A DNA stretch of 6,640 nucleotides from Tidjanibacter sp. GTDB taxonomy: Bacteria; Bacteroidota; Bacteroidia; Bacteroidales; Rikenellaceae. Shown in pieces: positions 1 through 6,624 of the stretch (position 1 is the stretch's first letter; each line of letters begins with the position of its first letter). The position numbers were made by a program, and so were the translations under genes. Where the stretch lies: positions 1 through 6,640 of the forward strand of contig JAFNVE010000121.1 in assembly GCA_017379955.1 (NCBI GenBank). Direction: 5' to 3'. Below the pieces are notes generated by a model that had not been told where the DNA came from, did not search any database, and saw nothing but the letters and a program-made list of their open reading frames with translations.

Positions 1-807
1 ACCCGCCATAAGGTCTGTGAGCAGGTCGCAAAGGTAGTGGCAACGGCTGTTGCGGTGCTCCATACGGATAGCAATCGTTATCTGGTCGGCAGGCACCGCA
101 CGCTCCACCTCCAACCTGCGGGGCGCACTCTGCACAGGCTCAGCCTCTGGCACAAAGAGTGGAGCAGGGGTCGAGGGTATATCGCCAAACCACTCTTCAG
201 CCATTGCAATCATCTCATCCTCAGGAATATCTGCCGAGAGGGAGAGGATAGCATTTGAGGGCTGGTAGAAGCGGTCGTAGAAGGCACGCACCTCGTCAAG
301 CGATGCAGCGCGTATGTGGTCGGGCGAAAGTCCGATGGTTGCCCAGCGATAGTGGCTCTTCTGATAGGCCTCACCACGCAGGAGCATCCATTGGTCGCCA
401 TAGGGCTGGTTCAGATAACGCTGATTGAACTCCTCGACCACCACACTCTTCTCTGCCGCAAGTGCCTCGGGCGAGATGTTGAGCCCCGTCATACGGTCAG
501 CCTCCAAGTAGAGGGCGGTGGCAATGTTCTCACGCGGAAGGGTGATGTAGAAGTTGGTGTAGTCGGCAGTGGTGTAGGCGTTGTTCTCGCCACACGCTGC
601 CTGCACAGGAGCATCGAAGTCGGGCACACGCTCCGTACCTCGGAACATCAGGTGCTCAAATAGATGGGCAAACCCCGTGCGCTCGGGGCTCTCGTGCTTC
701 GAGCCAACGCGATAGAGGAGGTTTACAGCCGCCATCTTCGAGGCCTGGTCGCGGTTCACCACAACCTCCAACCCATTGGACAATATCTTTGACCTATATT
801 CTATCAT
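1..807 (-). CDS. M16 family zinc metallopeptidase (insulinase/processing-peptidase type), N-terminal part, cut by the window edge
   Basis: This is the first 269 codons of a leftward gene with no stop before position 1. The start ATG is at 805-807, preceded by an A-rich leader without a Shine-Dalgarno sequence. The protein opens MIEYRSKILSNGLEVVVNRD and continues with GSKHESPERTGFAHLFEHLMF, the inverted zinc motif HxxEH of clan ME: H48 and H52 as zinc ligands, E51 as catalytic base. The third ligand is probably E126, 74 residues after H52, in EKSVVVEEFNQR, with E119 as the usual supporting glutamate. All active-site residues are therefore present and the enzyme should be active. There is no signal peptide, so a cytoplasmic location is likely. 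From memory, similar Bacteroidales proteins are roughly 410 residues, so about a third is missing here. It is transcribed divergently from the oxidoreductase gene. It uses CTA and TCA codons, unlike the two large rightward genes, which suggests lower expression. The family assignment is firm; the substrate is unknown. Confidence 0.92.
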   Translation of the reverse strand, partial: MIEYRSKILSNGLEVVVNRDQASKMAAVNLLYRVGSKHESPERTGFAHLFEHLMFRGTERVPDFDAPVQAACGENNAYTTADYTNFYITLPRENIATALYLEADRMTGLNISPEALAAEKSVVVEEFNQRYLNQPYGDQWMLLRGEAYQKSHYRWATIGLSPDHIRAASLDEVRAFYDRFYQPSNAILSLSADIPEDEMIAMAEEWFGDIPSTPAPLFVPEAEPVQSAPRRLEVERAVPADQITIAIRMEHRNSRCHYLCDLLTDLMAG

Positions 808-918
808 TTTTTACAGTTTTGTACGTTTTAATGCTTATCGGATTTGGAATGTTGGGCAGTATGATTTAGCCAAAAATTGTCGCTAAAAAACCTCTGCAAC
901 TCTCCGACTCACAACCCA

Positions 919-950
919 CAAAAATACCAAATAATTGGAAAATCACCAAC
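919..950 (-). promoter_or_regulatory. Candidate Bacteroidota promoter for the M16 peptidase
   Basis: Read on the minus strand, TATTTTTG (919-926) matches the -7 consensus TAnnTTTG, and GTTG (947-950) matches three of four bases of the -33 TTTG. The 20-bp spacer is within the normal 19-21 bp. Transcription would start near 912 and leave a leader of about 105 nt. The region is AT-rich and the -33 box is imperfect, so a chance match is possible. Confidence 0.4.
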
Positions 951-1009
951 CGAGCCTCCCCAAAGTGGCGGGAGGGCAATATCGGATGGCGAAAAAATAG
1001 GGCGCGAGA

Positions 1010-1040
1010 TTTGATAGTTAAGCAAAAATATGTACCTTTG
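1010..1040 (+). promoter_or_regulatory. Bacteroidota-type promoter for the pyruvate:ferredoxin oxidoreductase gene
   Basis: TTTG (1010-1013) and TACCTTTG (1033-1040) match both consensus elements exactly (-33 TTTG, -7 TAnnTTTG) with a 19-bp spacer. This is the promoter form read by the Bacteroidota primary sigma factor. The start of transcription should lie near 1047, giving a leader of about 105 nt before the ATG at 1152. Confidence 0.8.
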
Positions 1041-1058
1041 TATGGTGAGTATTAAGCT

Positions 1059-1088
1059 GTTAGCAAAATAACAACAATCTTTTGCAAC
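1059..1088 (+). other. Small hairpin in the 5' leader of the oxidoreductase mRNA
   Basis: GTTAGCAAAA (1059-1068) can pair with TTTTGCAAC (1080-1088): nine base pairs with one bulged A and an 11-nt loop. It lies within the predicted leader, about 12 nt after the predicted transcription start. It is AT-rich and only moderately stable. It could protect the 5' end of the transcript or have no role, and it does not match any riboswitch class I recognise. Confidence 0.35.
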
Positions 1089-1151
1089 ATCATTGATACC
1101 CTTTCCAACTGATAATTAAGTATATAAATCTATACACAAAAACAAACACAA

Positions 1152-4100
1152 ATGGAAAACAAGAAATTTATCACTTGTGATGGTAACTACGCTGCTGCCT
1201 ACATTGCCTATATGTTCAGCGAAGTAGCTGCTATCTACCCCATCACCCCCTCGTCGACAATGGCTGAGTTGGTTGATGAGTGGTCGGCTGCCGGTCAGAA
1301 GAATATGTTCGGTGAGCGTGTAAAGGTTGTCGAGATGCAGTCCGAGGCTGGTGCGGCTGGTGCCCTCCACGGCTCGTTGCAGGCTGGCGCACTTACCACC
1401 ACCTTCACCGCTTCGCAGGGTCTGTTGCTGATGATTCCCAACATGTACAAGATTGCAGGTGAGTTGCTCCCCGCTGTGTTCCACGTTTCGGCTCGCGCAC
1501 TCGCATCGCACGCACTCTCGATTTTTGGCGACCATCAGGACGTTATGGCTACCCGCCAGACTGGTTTCGCTATGCTGGCTACCGGTAGCGTTCAGGAGGT
1601 TATGGACTTGGCAGGTGTTGCACACTTGGTGGCTATCAAGTCGCGCGTACCCTTCGTTCACTTCTTCGACGGTTTCCGTACTTCGCACGAGATTCAGAAG
1701 GTTGAGCAGATGGATCGCGACGCTCTGGTTGCTCTCCTCGACAAGGAGGCTCTCGCAGGCTTCCGCGCTCGCGGTCTGAACCCCGAGCACCCCGTAACCC
1801 GTGGTACCGCACAGAACCCCGATATCTACTTCCAGGCTCGCGAGGCTTGCAACAGCTACTACGACGCAGTGCCCGATATGGTTGCGGAGGCTATGGAGCA
1901 GATTAGCAAGATTACCGGTCGTGAGTACAAGCCCTTCACCTACTACGGTGCACCCGATGCAGAGAATATCGTAGTGGCTATGGGTTCGGTAACCGAGACT
2001 TTGAAGGAGACTGTTGACTACCTGATGGCTCAGGGTCAGAAGGTAGGTGTTGTCAGCGTTCACCTCTATCGTCCCTTCTCGGTTAAGTATCTTGGCGCAG
2101 TTCTGCCCGAGACTACCAAGCGTATCTGCGTGCTCGACCGTACCAAAGAGCCCGGCGCAAATGGCGATCCCCTCTATATGGACATCGTTGAGGCATTTGC
2201 AAACTGCAAGGATATCCCCGCAGAGAATAAGCCTCTGATTATCGGTGGTCGCTACGGTCTTTCGTCGAAGGATACTACCCCCGCACAGATGTTGGCAGTA
2301 TTCGAGAACCTTGCAGCTGCTGAGCCTAAGAATCAGTTCACCGTAGGCATCGTTGATGATGTTACCTTCCGTTCGCTCCCCGTGGGTGAGGAGATTTCGG
2401 CTGCTAAGCCCGGCACTTTCGAGGCTGTATTCTTCGGTCTGGGTGCTGATGGTACCGTAGGTGCAAACAAGAACTCGATTAAGATTATCGGTGAGACTAC
2501 CAATAAGTATTGCCAGGCATACTTCTCGTACGACTCGAAGAAGTCGGGCGGTTACACCTCGTCGCACTTGCGCTTTGGTGACAACCCCATCACCTCGCCC
2601 TACCTGGTAACCACTCCCGACTTTGTGGCTTGCCACGTTCCCTCGTATGTTGACAAGTACGACGTATTGAAGGGTTTGAAGAAGGGTGGCTCGTTCCTCT
2701 TGAACAGCATCCACGATGCTGAGGGTATCAAGGAGGCACTGCCCGACCACATGAAGGTATATTTGGCTAAGAACAACATCAAGTTCTATATCATCAACGC
2801 AACCAAGATTGCATCGGAGATTGGTCTGGGCAACCGCACCAATACTATTATGCAGTCGGCATTCTTCAAGATTGCAAACGTTATCCCCTTCGAGAAGGCT
2901 GTTGAGGAGATGAAGCGATTCATCTACAAGAGCTATGGCAAGAAGGGTGAGGATATCGTGAATATGAACTACGCTGCTGTGGATAAGGGTGCTGAGGTTA
3001 TCGAGGTTGCTGTTCCCGCAGAGTGGGCTAACATCGAGGTTAAGGAGGCAGTGGCTGCTGAGGACAACAGCGGTAAGCCCGAGTTCGTAAAGAACGTGGT
3101 TGAGCCTATCAACGCACTCAAAGGCGACCTTCTCCCCGTTAGCACCTTCCGTGGTCGCGAGGATGGTACCTGGGATAATGGCACTGCTGCCTGGGAGAAA
3201 CGCGGTATCGCAAGTTCGGTACCCGAGTGGCAGGTTGACACCTGTATCCAGTGTAACCAGTGTTCGTATGTCTGCCCCCACGCAGCTATCCGTCCCTTCC
3301 TCTTGACCGATGAGGAGGCTGAGGCTTCGGGTGTAGCGACCAAGCAGGGCTTGGCAGCTACCAAGGCTTACAAGTTCCGTATGCAGGTATCGCCTCTGGA
3401 TTGTACCGGTTGCGGTAACTGTGCTGATGTCTGCCCCACTCCTAACAAGTCGCTCGTTATGAAGCCCTTGGAGAGCCAGATGGGTGAGCAGGAGAATTGG
3501 AAATATATGACTGAGAAGGTTGGCTATCGCGACCAGGTGATGGACAAGAGCAAGACAGTTAAGGGCAGTCAGTTTGCACAGCCTCTGTTCGAGTTCTCGG
3601 GTGCCTGCGCAGGTTGCGGTGAGACCCCCTATATTAAGACTCTGACTCAGCTCTTTGGCGACAAGATGATGGTTGCCAACGCAACAGGCTGTACCTCTAT
3701 TTATAGTGGCTCGGCTCCCTCGACTCCCTACTGCACCAACGCTAAGGGTCAGGGTCCCGCTTGGGCTAACTCGCTCTTCGAGGACAACGCTGAGTTCGGC
3801 TTGGGTATGCACCTCGGTATGGAGAAACTCCGTAACAAGGTTCAGGACCTGATGGAGAAGGCTATCGCTGAGTGCAACTGCTGCTCCGACGAGTTGAAGG
3901 GCGTTATGAAGGAGTGGATCGAGCAGCGCGGTAGCAGCGCAGGTAGCGAGGAGGTTAGCGCACGCCTCGTTCCTATGTTGGAGGCTTGTGGCTGCGACAC
4001 CTGCAAGGAGTTGCTCGCTATGAAGGATCTCTTCGTGAAGAAGAGCCAGTGGATTATCGGTGGTGACGGTTGGGGCTACGATATCGGCTTCGGTGGTGTA

Positions 4101-4697
4101 GACCACGTTCTGGCATCGGGCGAGGATGTGAACATCCTGATTATCGATACCGAGGTTTACTCGAACACCGGCGGTCAGTCGTCGAAGGCTACCCCCGTTG
4201 GCGCAGTTGCTAAATTCGCATCGGCAGGTAAGCGCATCCGCAAGAAGGATATCGGTGCTATCGCAATGACCTACGGCTATGTATATGTTGCTCAGGTATC
4301 GGTTGGCGCAAGCCAGAACCAGCTGCTCAGCGTATTGCGCGAGGCTGAGGCATATCCCGGTCCTTCGTTGGTTATCGCTTACGCTCCCTGTATCAACCAC
4401 GGTATCAAGGGCGGTATGACCCGCACCCAGAGCGTGGGCAAGGCTGCTGTTGAGTGCGGTTACTGGCACTTGTGGCACTACAATCCTATGTTGGAGGCTG
4501 AGGGCAAGAACCCCTTCGTGCTCGACTCGAAAGAGCCCGATTGGAGCAAGTTCCAGGCATTCCTCAACAAGGAAGTACGCTACACCTCGCTTTTGAAGGC
4601 ATTCCCCGCTGAGGCTGAGGAGCTCTTCAAGGCAGCTGAGGAGAACGCTAAGTATCGCTACAACAGCTACGTTCGCCGTTCGAAGATGGAGTATTAG
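1152..4697 (+). CDS. nifJ: Pyruvate:ferredoxin (flavodoxin) oxidoreductase, single-chain homodimer type
   Basis: This cytoplasmic enzyme converts pyruvate and CoA to acetyl-CoA and CO2 while reducing ferredoxin or flavodoxin, a central step in anaerobic energy metabolism. Its 1181 residues contain the full domain order. Domain I (about 1-265) has YPITPSS (29-35, with T32), E61 for thiamine activation and R115 in SARALA. Domain II starts near 271, and the CoA-binding domain near 396. The EKR linker motif is at 682-684. A 2x[4Fe-4S] ferredoxin domain has C698/C701/C704/C708 and C751/C754/C757/C761. The thiamine-diphosphate domain has GDG around D972 and SNTGG (S1004-G1008), with proximal-cluster ligands C819, C822, C847 and C1080. 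The protein ends soon after this domain, so it lacks the extra C-terminal domain VII that protects the Desulfovibrio africanus enzyme from oxygen. The start codon has no Shine-Dalgarno sequence but an A-rich leader, as is usual in Bacteroidota. TTA, CTA and TCA codons are never used, which suggests high expression. Despite the symbol, no nitrogen-fixation gene is nearby. A cysteine-rich insertion (908-951) is unexplained. Confidence 0.98.
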   Translation: MENKKFITCDGNYAAAYIAYMFSEVAAIYPITPSSTMAELVDEWSAAGQKNMFGERVKVVEMQSEAGAAGALHGSLQAGALTTTFTASQGLLLMIPNMYKIAGELLPAVFHVSARALASHALSIFGDHQDVMATRQTGFAMLATGSVQEVMDLAGVAHLVAIKSRVPFVHFFDGFRTSHEIQKVEQMDRDALVALLDKEALAGFRARGLNPEHPVTRGTAQNPDIYFQAREACNSYYDAVPDMVAEAMEQISKITGREYKPFTYYGAPDAENIVVAMGSVTETLKETVDYLMAQGQKVGVVSVHLYRPFSVKYLGAVLPETTKRICVLDRTKEPGANGDPLYMDIVEAFANCKDIPAENKPLIIGGRYGLSSKDTTPAQMLAVFENLAAAEPKNQFTVGIVDDVTFRSLPVGEEISAAKPGTFEAVFFGLGADGTVGANKNSIKIIGETTNKYCQAYFSYDSKKSGGYTSSHLRFGDNPITSPYLVTTPDFVACHVPSYVDKYDVLKGLKKGGSFLLNSIHDAEGIKEALPDHMKVYLAKNNIKFYIINATKIASEIGLGNRTNTIMQSAFFKIANVIPFEKAVEEMKRFIYKSYGKKGEDIVNMNYAAVDKGAEVIEVAVPAEWANIEVKEAVAAEDNSGKPEFVKNVVEPINALKGDLLPVSTFRGREDGTWDNGTAAWEKRGIASSVPEWQVDTCIQCNQCSYVCPHAAIRPFLLTDEEAEASGVATKQGLAATKAYKFRMQVSPLDCTGCGNCADVCPTPNKSLVMKPLESQMGEQENWKYMTEKVGYRDQVMDKSKTVKGSQFAQPLFEFSGACAGCGETPYIKTLTQLFGDKMMVANATGCTSIYSGSAPSTPYCTNAKGQGPAWANSLFEDNAEFGLGMHLGMEKLRNKVQDLMEKAIAECNCCSDELKGVMKEWIEQRGSSAGSEEVSARLVPMLEACGCDTCKELLAMKDLFVKKSQWIIGGDGWGYDIGFGGVDHVLASGEDVNILIIDTEVYSNTGGQSSKATPVGAVAKFASAGKRIRKKDIGAIAMTYGYVYVAQVSVGASQNQLLSVLREAEAYPGPSLVIAYAPCINHGIKGGMTRTQSVGKAAVECGYWHLWHYNPMLEAEGKNPFVLDSKEPDWSKFQAFLNKEVRYTSLLKAFPAEAEELFKAAEENAKYRYNSYVRRSKMEY

Positions 4698-4724
4698 AGA
4701 GCCATCTAATTGATAATTTTCCTT

Positions 4725-4771
4725 GCGGGGCCGTCCATAACATACTTTGTATGTGAGGGTGGCCTCGCTTT
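4725..4771 (+). terminator. Imperfect long hairpin behind the oxidoreductase gene, possible terminator
   Basis: GCGGGGCC (4725-4732) pairs with GGCCTCGC (4761-4768) with one G-U pair. GTCC (4733-4736) pairs with GGGT (4757-4760), including two G-U pairs. After an ATA/GA internal loop, ACATAC (4740-4745) pairs with GTATGT (4749-4754) around a TTT loop. That gives about 18 paired bases, starting 27 bp after the stop codon. Only three T follow directly, then TATATATA, so the U-tract is weak. It may be a terminator, a 3'-end stabiliser or an attenuator in front of the small gene. Confidence 0.5.
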
Positions 4772-4781
4772 GTATATATAT

Positions 4782-4787
4782 AAAAGG
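4782..4787 (+). promoter_or_regulatory. Shine-Dalgarno-like site that favours the ATG at 4797
   Basis: AAAAGG lies nine bases before the ATG at 4797. The large genes in this window have no such site. Together with the implausible alternative (a TTG at 4710 whose extension would be read across the hairpin), it decides the start of the small gene. Confidence 0.45.
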
Positions 4788-4796
4788 TATAGAAAA

Positions 4797-5084
4797 ATGC
4801 TGAGTTATAGGTGGAAATGTTATGAATGGGATATCGGTGGCAAAGATAGCACCGAGACCCTCGAAGGTACACTCGATGTTGCCGTGGGCACAAGAGTCGA
4901 CCTCTATGGTTTTAAGGATATAACCATTACCTCGATTAGTCAACAGGCACTCTTTCTGAGCAACGGAACGGTGGTTAAGAAAGGGACAAGTGAGATTATC
5001 AACAGAACGATTGACGGCCACGAAGACCACGATGGAGTGCTGTGGGGTGGCGAAGAACTATCGCTCACCCTGACATATAAATAG
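4797..5084 (+). CDS. Small hypothetical protein, 95 residues
   Basis: I do not recognise this protein. It starts MLSYRWKCYEWDIGGKDSTE and ends GVLWGGEELSLTLTYK. It has no signal peptide and no membrane segment. There is a single cysteine (C8), aromatic residues are clustered at the N-terminus (Y4, W6, Y9, W11), and an acidic/histidine patch lies at 73-80 (DGHEDHDG). Alternating hydrophobic stretches such as RVDLYGFKDITITSI suggest mainly beta strands. It lies 99 bp behind the oxidoreductase stop, with the long hairpin in between, and I find no convincing promoter of its own, so readthrough from upstream is possible. Its codons (AGG, AGA, AGT, ATA, CTA, frequent GAA) differ from both neighbours, which points to low expression, recent acquisition or a lineage-specific orphan. 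The coding call rests on the Shine-Dalgarno-like site, the uninterrupted frame and protein-like composition. No function can be given. Confidence 0.6.
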   Translation: MLSYRWKCYEWDIGGKDSTETLEGTLDVAVGTRVDLYGFKDITITSISQQALFLSNGTVVKKGTSEIINRTIDGHEDHDGVLWGGEELSLTLTYK

Positions 5085-5124
5085 AATAGGTGTGCCATTT
5101 TGAACTACGATGACTATATTCCGT

Positions 5125-5166
5125 ACAAATATTATTGTAAATCTCACTACAATAGTCTATATTTGT
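5125..5166. repeat. Imperfect inverted repeat across the esterase promoter, candidate operator
   Basis: The left arm ACAAATAT+TATTGTA (5125-5139) is complementary to TACAATA (5148-5154) and ATATTTGT (5159-5166). The centre is 8 bp and a 4-bp GTCT interruption sits in the right arm. The repeat spans from upstream of the -33 box through the -7 box. It could be a regulator binding site or, in RNA, a weak hairpin ending the upstream transcript. There is no T-tract, which argues against a terminator. Confidence 0.45.
5134..5165 (+). promoter_or_regulatory. Bacteroidota-type promoter for the exported esterase
   Basis: TATATTTG (5158-5165) is a full match to the -7 element TAnnTTTG. ATTG (5134-5137) matches three of four bases of the -33 TTTG with a 20-bp spacer. 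Transcription would begin near 5172, leaving a short leader of about 30 nt before the ATG at 5203. An inverted repeat overlies both elements. Confidence 0.65.
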
Positions 5167-5202
5167 GTATAGAAATACCAAACCATTAACCAAATACATT
5201 TT

Positions 5203-6564
5203 ATGAAAACATTAAAATCTATTCTCGCTGTATTGGCAGTTACCTTTGCAGTGACAGCAAGTGCACAGACACTTAAAATGGAGCCCCAGGTAGTAGGCGT
5301 TACCACTTATGAGGCTTCGACCGCAGTTAACCTCGTGGTTGTAAAGCCCGAGATTAAGCTCGAGAACATCGATCCTTCGATTCTTACTGTAAACACCAAT
5401 GGTACTGAGCGTACTGTTGTAAATGTTTATCCTTCGGACGCACGCGGTGCTTTCAACCCCGAGGGTCAGTACCTCGCACTGGGTCTTGCTAAGGCTAACG
5501 GCCGTGGCATTGGTCTGACTAAGGGCAGCGATGTTTGGAGAGATAACTACAGCGTTAAGGTAGGCCTGAAAGAGGGCAAGACTTTGAAGGTTGGCAAGCA
5601 GAAATATACTGCTATCGAGTGCTCGACCGACAAGGCTTTGAAGGACTTCATCTCGGAGGCTGACTACTTCAACAAGGGCACCTTCACCGGTAAGTATACC
5701 GGCCAGCCTGGTGATGTAACTCTGACCTATGCTGCATACGAGCCCTGGTCGCTGAAGGGTGATGGCGTTGCCAATCCTTTGGTAATCTGGTTGCACGGTG
5801 GTGGCGAAGGCGGTGTTGACGTATCGATCACCCTGCTCGGCAACGAGGTTGTATCGCTCATCCGTCCCGAGATTCAGTCGCACTTCACCACTGAGGGTGG
5901 CGAAGGTGGCGCATACGTTCTCTCGATCCAGTGCCCCACTATGTGGATGGGTACCTCGAAGGGCTTTGGTCACGGCGAGTATCCTTCGCTCTATGCTGAC
6001 GTTCTGAAGTCGTGCATCGACGAGTACGTTGCTTCGCATCCCGATGTTGACCCCAACCGTATCTACCTCGGTGGTTGCTCGAACGGTGGCTATATGACTA
6101 TGCATATGCTGATTCGCAATCCTCGCTACTTCGCAGCTGCATATCCTACCTGCCAGGCTTACCTGGACGAGAACATCTCGGATAACGATATCAAGTTGCT
6201 CGCTGAGGAGAACATCTGGTTCGTTCAGTCGTACGACGATACTACCGTAGATCCTAAGACCCACTGCATCCCCACCTTCCAGCGTCTGGTAAAGGCTGGT
6301 GCTAAGAACGTTTGGATGTCGATGTTCGAGAACGTAGTAGGTATGGACACTCCCGGTCAGCGCATTATGGGTCACTTCTCGTGGTGCTACGTCTTCAACG
6401 ACGCTGTGACTATGTCGCAGGAGCAGAGCGAGGGCGATGTTAAGCCTACCAACAATGGTGGCGGTACCGTTGCTCCTCAGGGCCACGCAAACCTCTTCGA
6501 GTGGATGAACGCACAGGTTCTCACCGCTCCCGAGGCTGCACCCCAGCAGCAGGGCAGAAGATAA
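5203..6564 (+). CDS. Exported alpha/beta-hydrolase esterase with N-terminal Ig-like domain (EstA-like)
   Basis: The protein has 453 residues. A type I signal peptide (1-21: basic start MKTLK, hydrophobic core, ASA before Q22) sends it to the periplasm or beyond; there is no lipobox cysteine. Residues about 22-150 are beta-rich and resemble the Ig-like domain found in front of Thermotoga EstA-type esterases. The hydrolase domain follows, with the oxyanion-loop motif HGGGEGG (198-204), the nucleophile elbow GGCSNGG with S293, a likely acid at D346 in SYDDTTVDP, and a likely H391 in MGHFSW. The catalytic triad is thus complete, and an active carboxylesterase (or feruloyl/acetyl esterase or peptidase of the same fold) is expected. 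The real substrate cannot be read from the sequence. A Gly/Asn-rich loop (NNGGG) comes late, and the tail PQQQGRR is low-complexity. It has its own promoter and a strong terminator, so it is probably a single-gene transcript. TTA, CTA and TCA are absent from codon 5 to about codon 428, suggesting high expression. The start has no Shine-Dalgarno sequence. Confidence 0.85.
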   Translation: MKTLKSILAVLAVTFAVTASAQTLKMEPQVVGVTTYEASTAVNLVVVKPEIKLENIDPSILTVNTNGTERTVVNVYPSDARGAFNPEGQYLALGLAKANGRGIGLTKGSDVWRDNYSVKVGLKEGKTLKVGKQKYTAIECSTDKALKDFISEADYFNKGTFTGKYTGQPGDVTLTYAAYEPWSLKGDGVANPLVIWLHGGGEGGVDVSITLLGNEVVSLIRPEIQSHFTTEGGEGGAYVLSIQCPTMWMGTSKGFGHGEYPSLYADVLKSCIDEYVASHPDVDPNRIYLGGCSNGGYMTMHMLIRNPRYFAAAYPTCQAYLDENISDNDIKLLAEENIWFVQSYDDTTVDPKTHCIPTFQRLVKAGAKNVWMSMFENVVGMDTPGQRIMGHFSWCYVFNDAVTMSQEQSEGDVKPTNNGGGTVAPQGHANLFEWMNAQVLTAPEAAPQQQGRR

Positions 6565-6575
6565 TATTCAACTCA

Positions 6576-6624
6576 AATGATAAACAAGCGAGAGTAGCAC
6601 AACTACTCTCGCTTGTTTGTCATT
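6576..6624. terminator. Strong terminator hairpin behind the esterase gene
   Basis: Two 22-base arms (6576-6597 and 6603-6624) pair throughout with one G-U pair, around a 5-nt CACAA loop. The inner 16 bp are perfect. The hairpin begins 12 bp after the stop codon. Its descending arm is T-rich (CTTGTTTGTCATT) and the ascending arm begins A-rich, so it could end transcription in both directions if a convergent gene lies beyond the window. Confidence 0.85.

Larger units (their letters stand above)
808..1151. other. Divergent intergenic region between the M16 peptidase and the oxidoreductase
   Basis: This 344-bp stretch separates two divergent starts. I see no open frame with coding character and no tRNA-like or other RNA gene. 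The left half (808-960) is AT-rich and contains a candidate minus-strand promoter. A short GC-rich patch lies at about 951-990. The right half holds a strong plus-strand promoter at 1010-1040 and a leader of about 105 nt with a small hairpin. Confidence 0.7.

Noticed and set aside
37..663. Plus-strand open frames over the left end (37-258, 50-268, 316-663)
   Set aside because: They lie opposite the M16 peptidase, whose minus-strand frame shows the HxxEH motif and the downstream glutamate ligand. The plus frames show no family features.
1152..4697. Link of nifJ to nitrogen fixation
   Set aside because: The symbol is historical. No nitrogenase gene is present, and in fermentative Bacteroidota this enzyme serves pyruvate oxidation.
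4742..4772. Possible promoter of the small gene (ATACTTTG near 4742 or CGCTTTG near 4766)
   Set aside because: Neither gives TAnnTTTG with the right internal spacing, and no -33 TTTG lies 19-21 bp upstream. The pieces are also part of the hairpin.
4710..4796. Extended N-terminus of the small gene from a TTG at 4710
   Set aside because: The extension would be translated across the hairpin at 4725-4768, has no ribosome binding site, and uses a rare start. The ATG at 4797 has AAAAGG nine bases upstream.
1116..5030. 1304-codon open frame on the minus strand opposite the oxidoreductase
   Set aside because: It is the exact codon-aligned complement of nifJ and the small gene, and is open only because TTA, CTA and TCA are not used on the sense strand. 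Its translation shows no recognisable domains and has low-complexity Leu/Ser/Cys-rich composition.
5212..6486. 424-codon open frame on the minus strand opposite the esterase
   Set aside because: Same artefact: it is codon-aligned with the esterase and ends at the sense TTA of codon 4. The sense frame has a signal peptide and a full catalytic triad.
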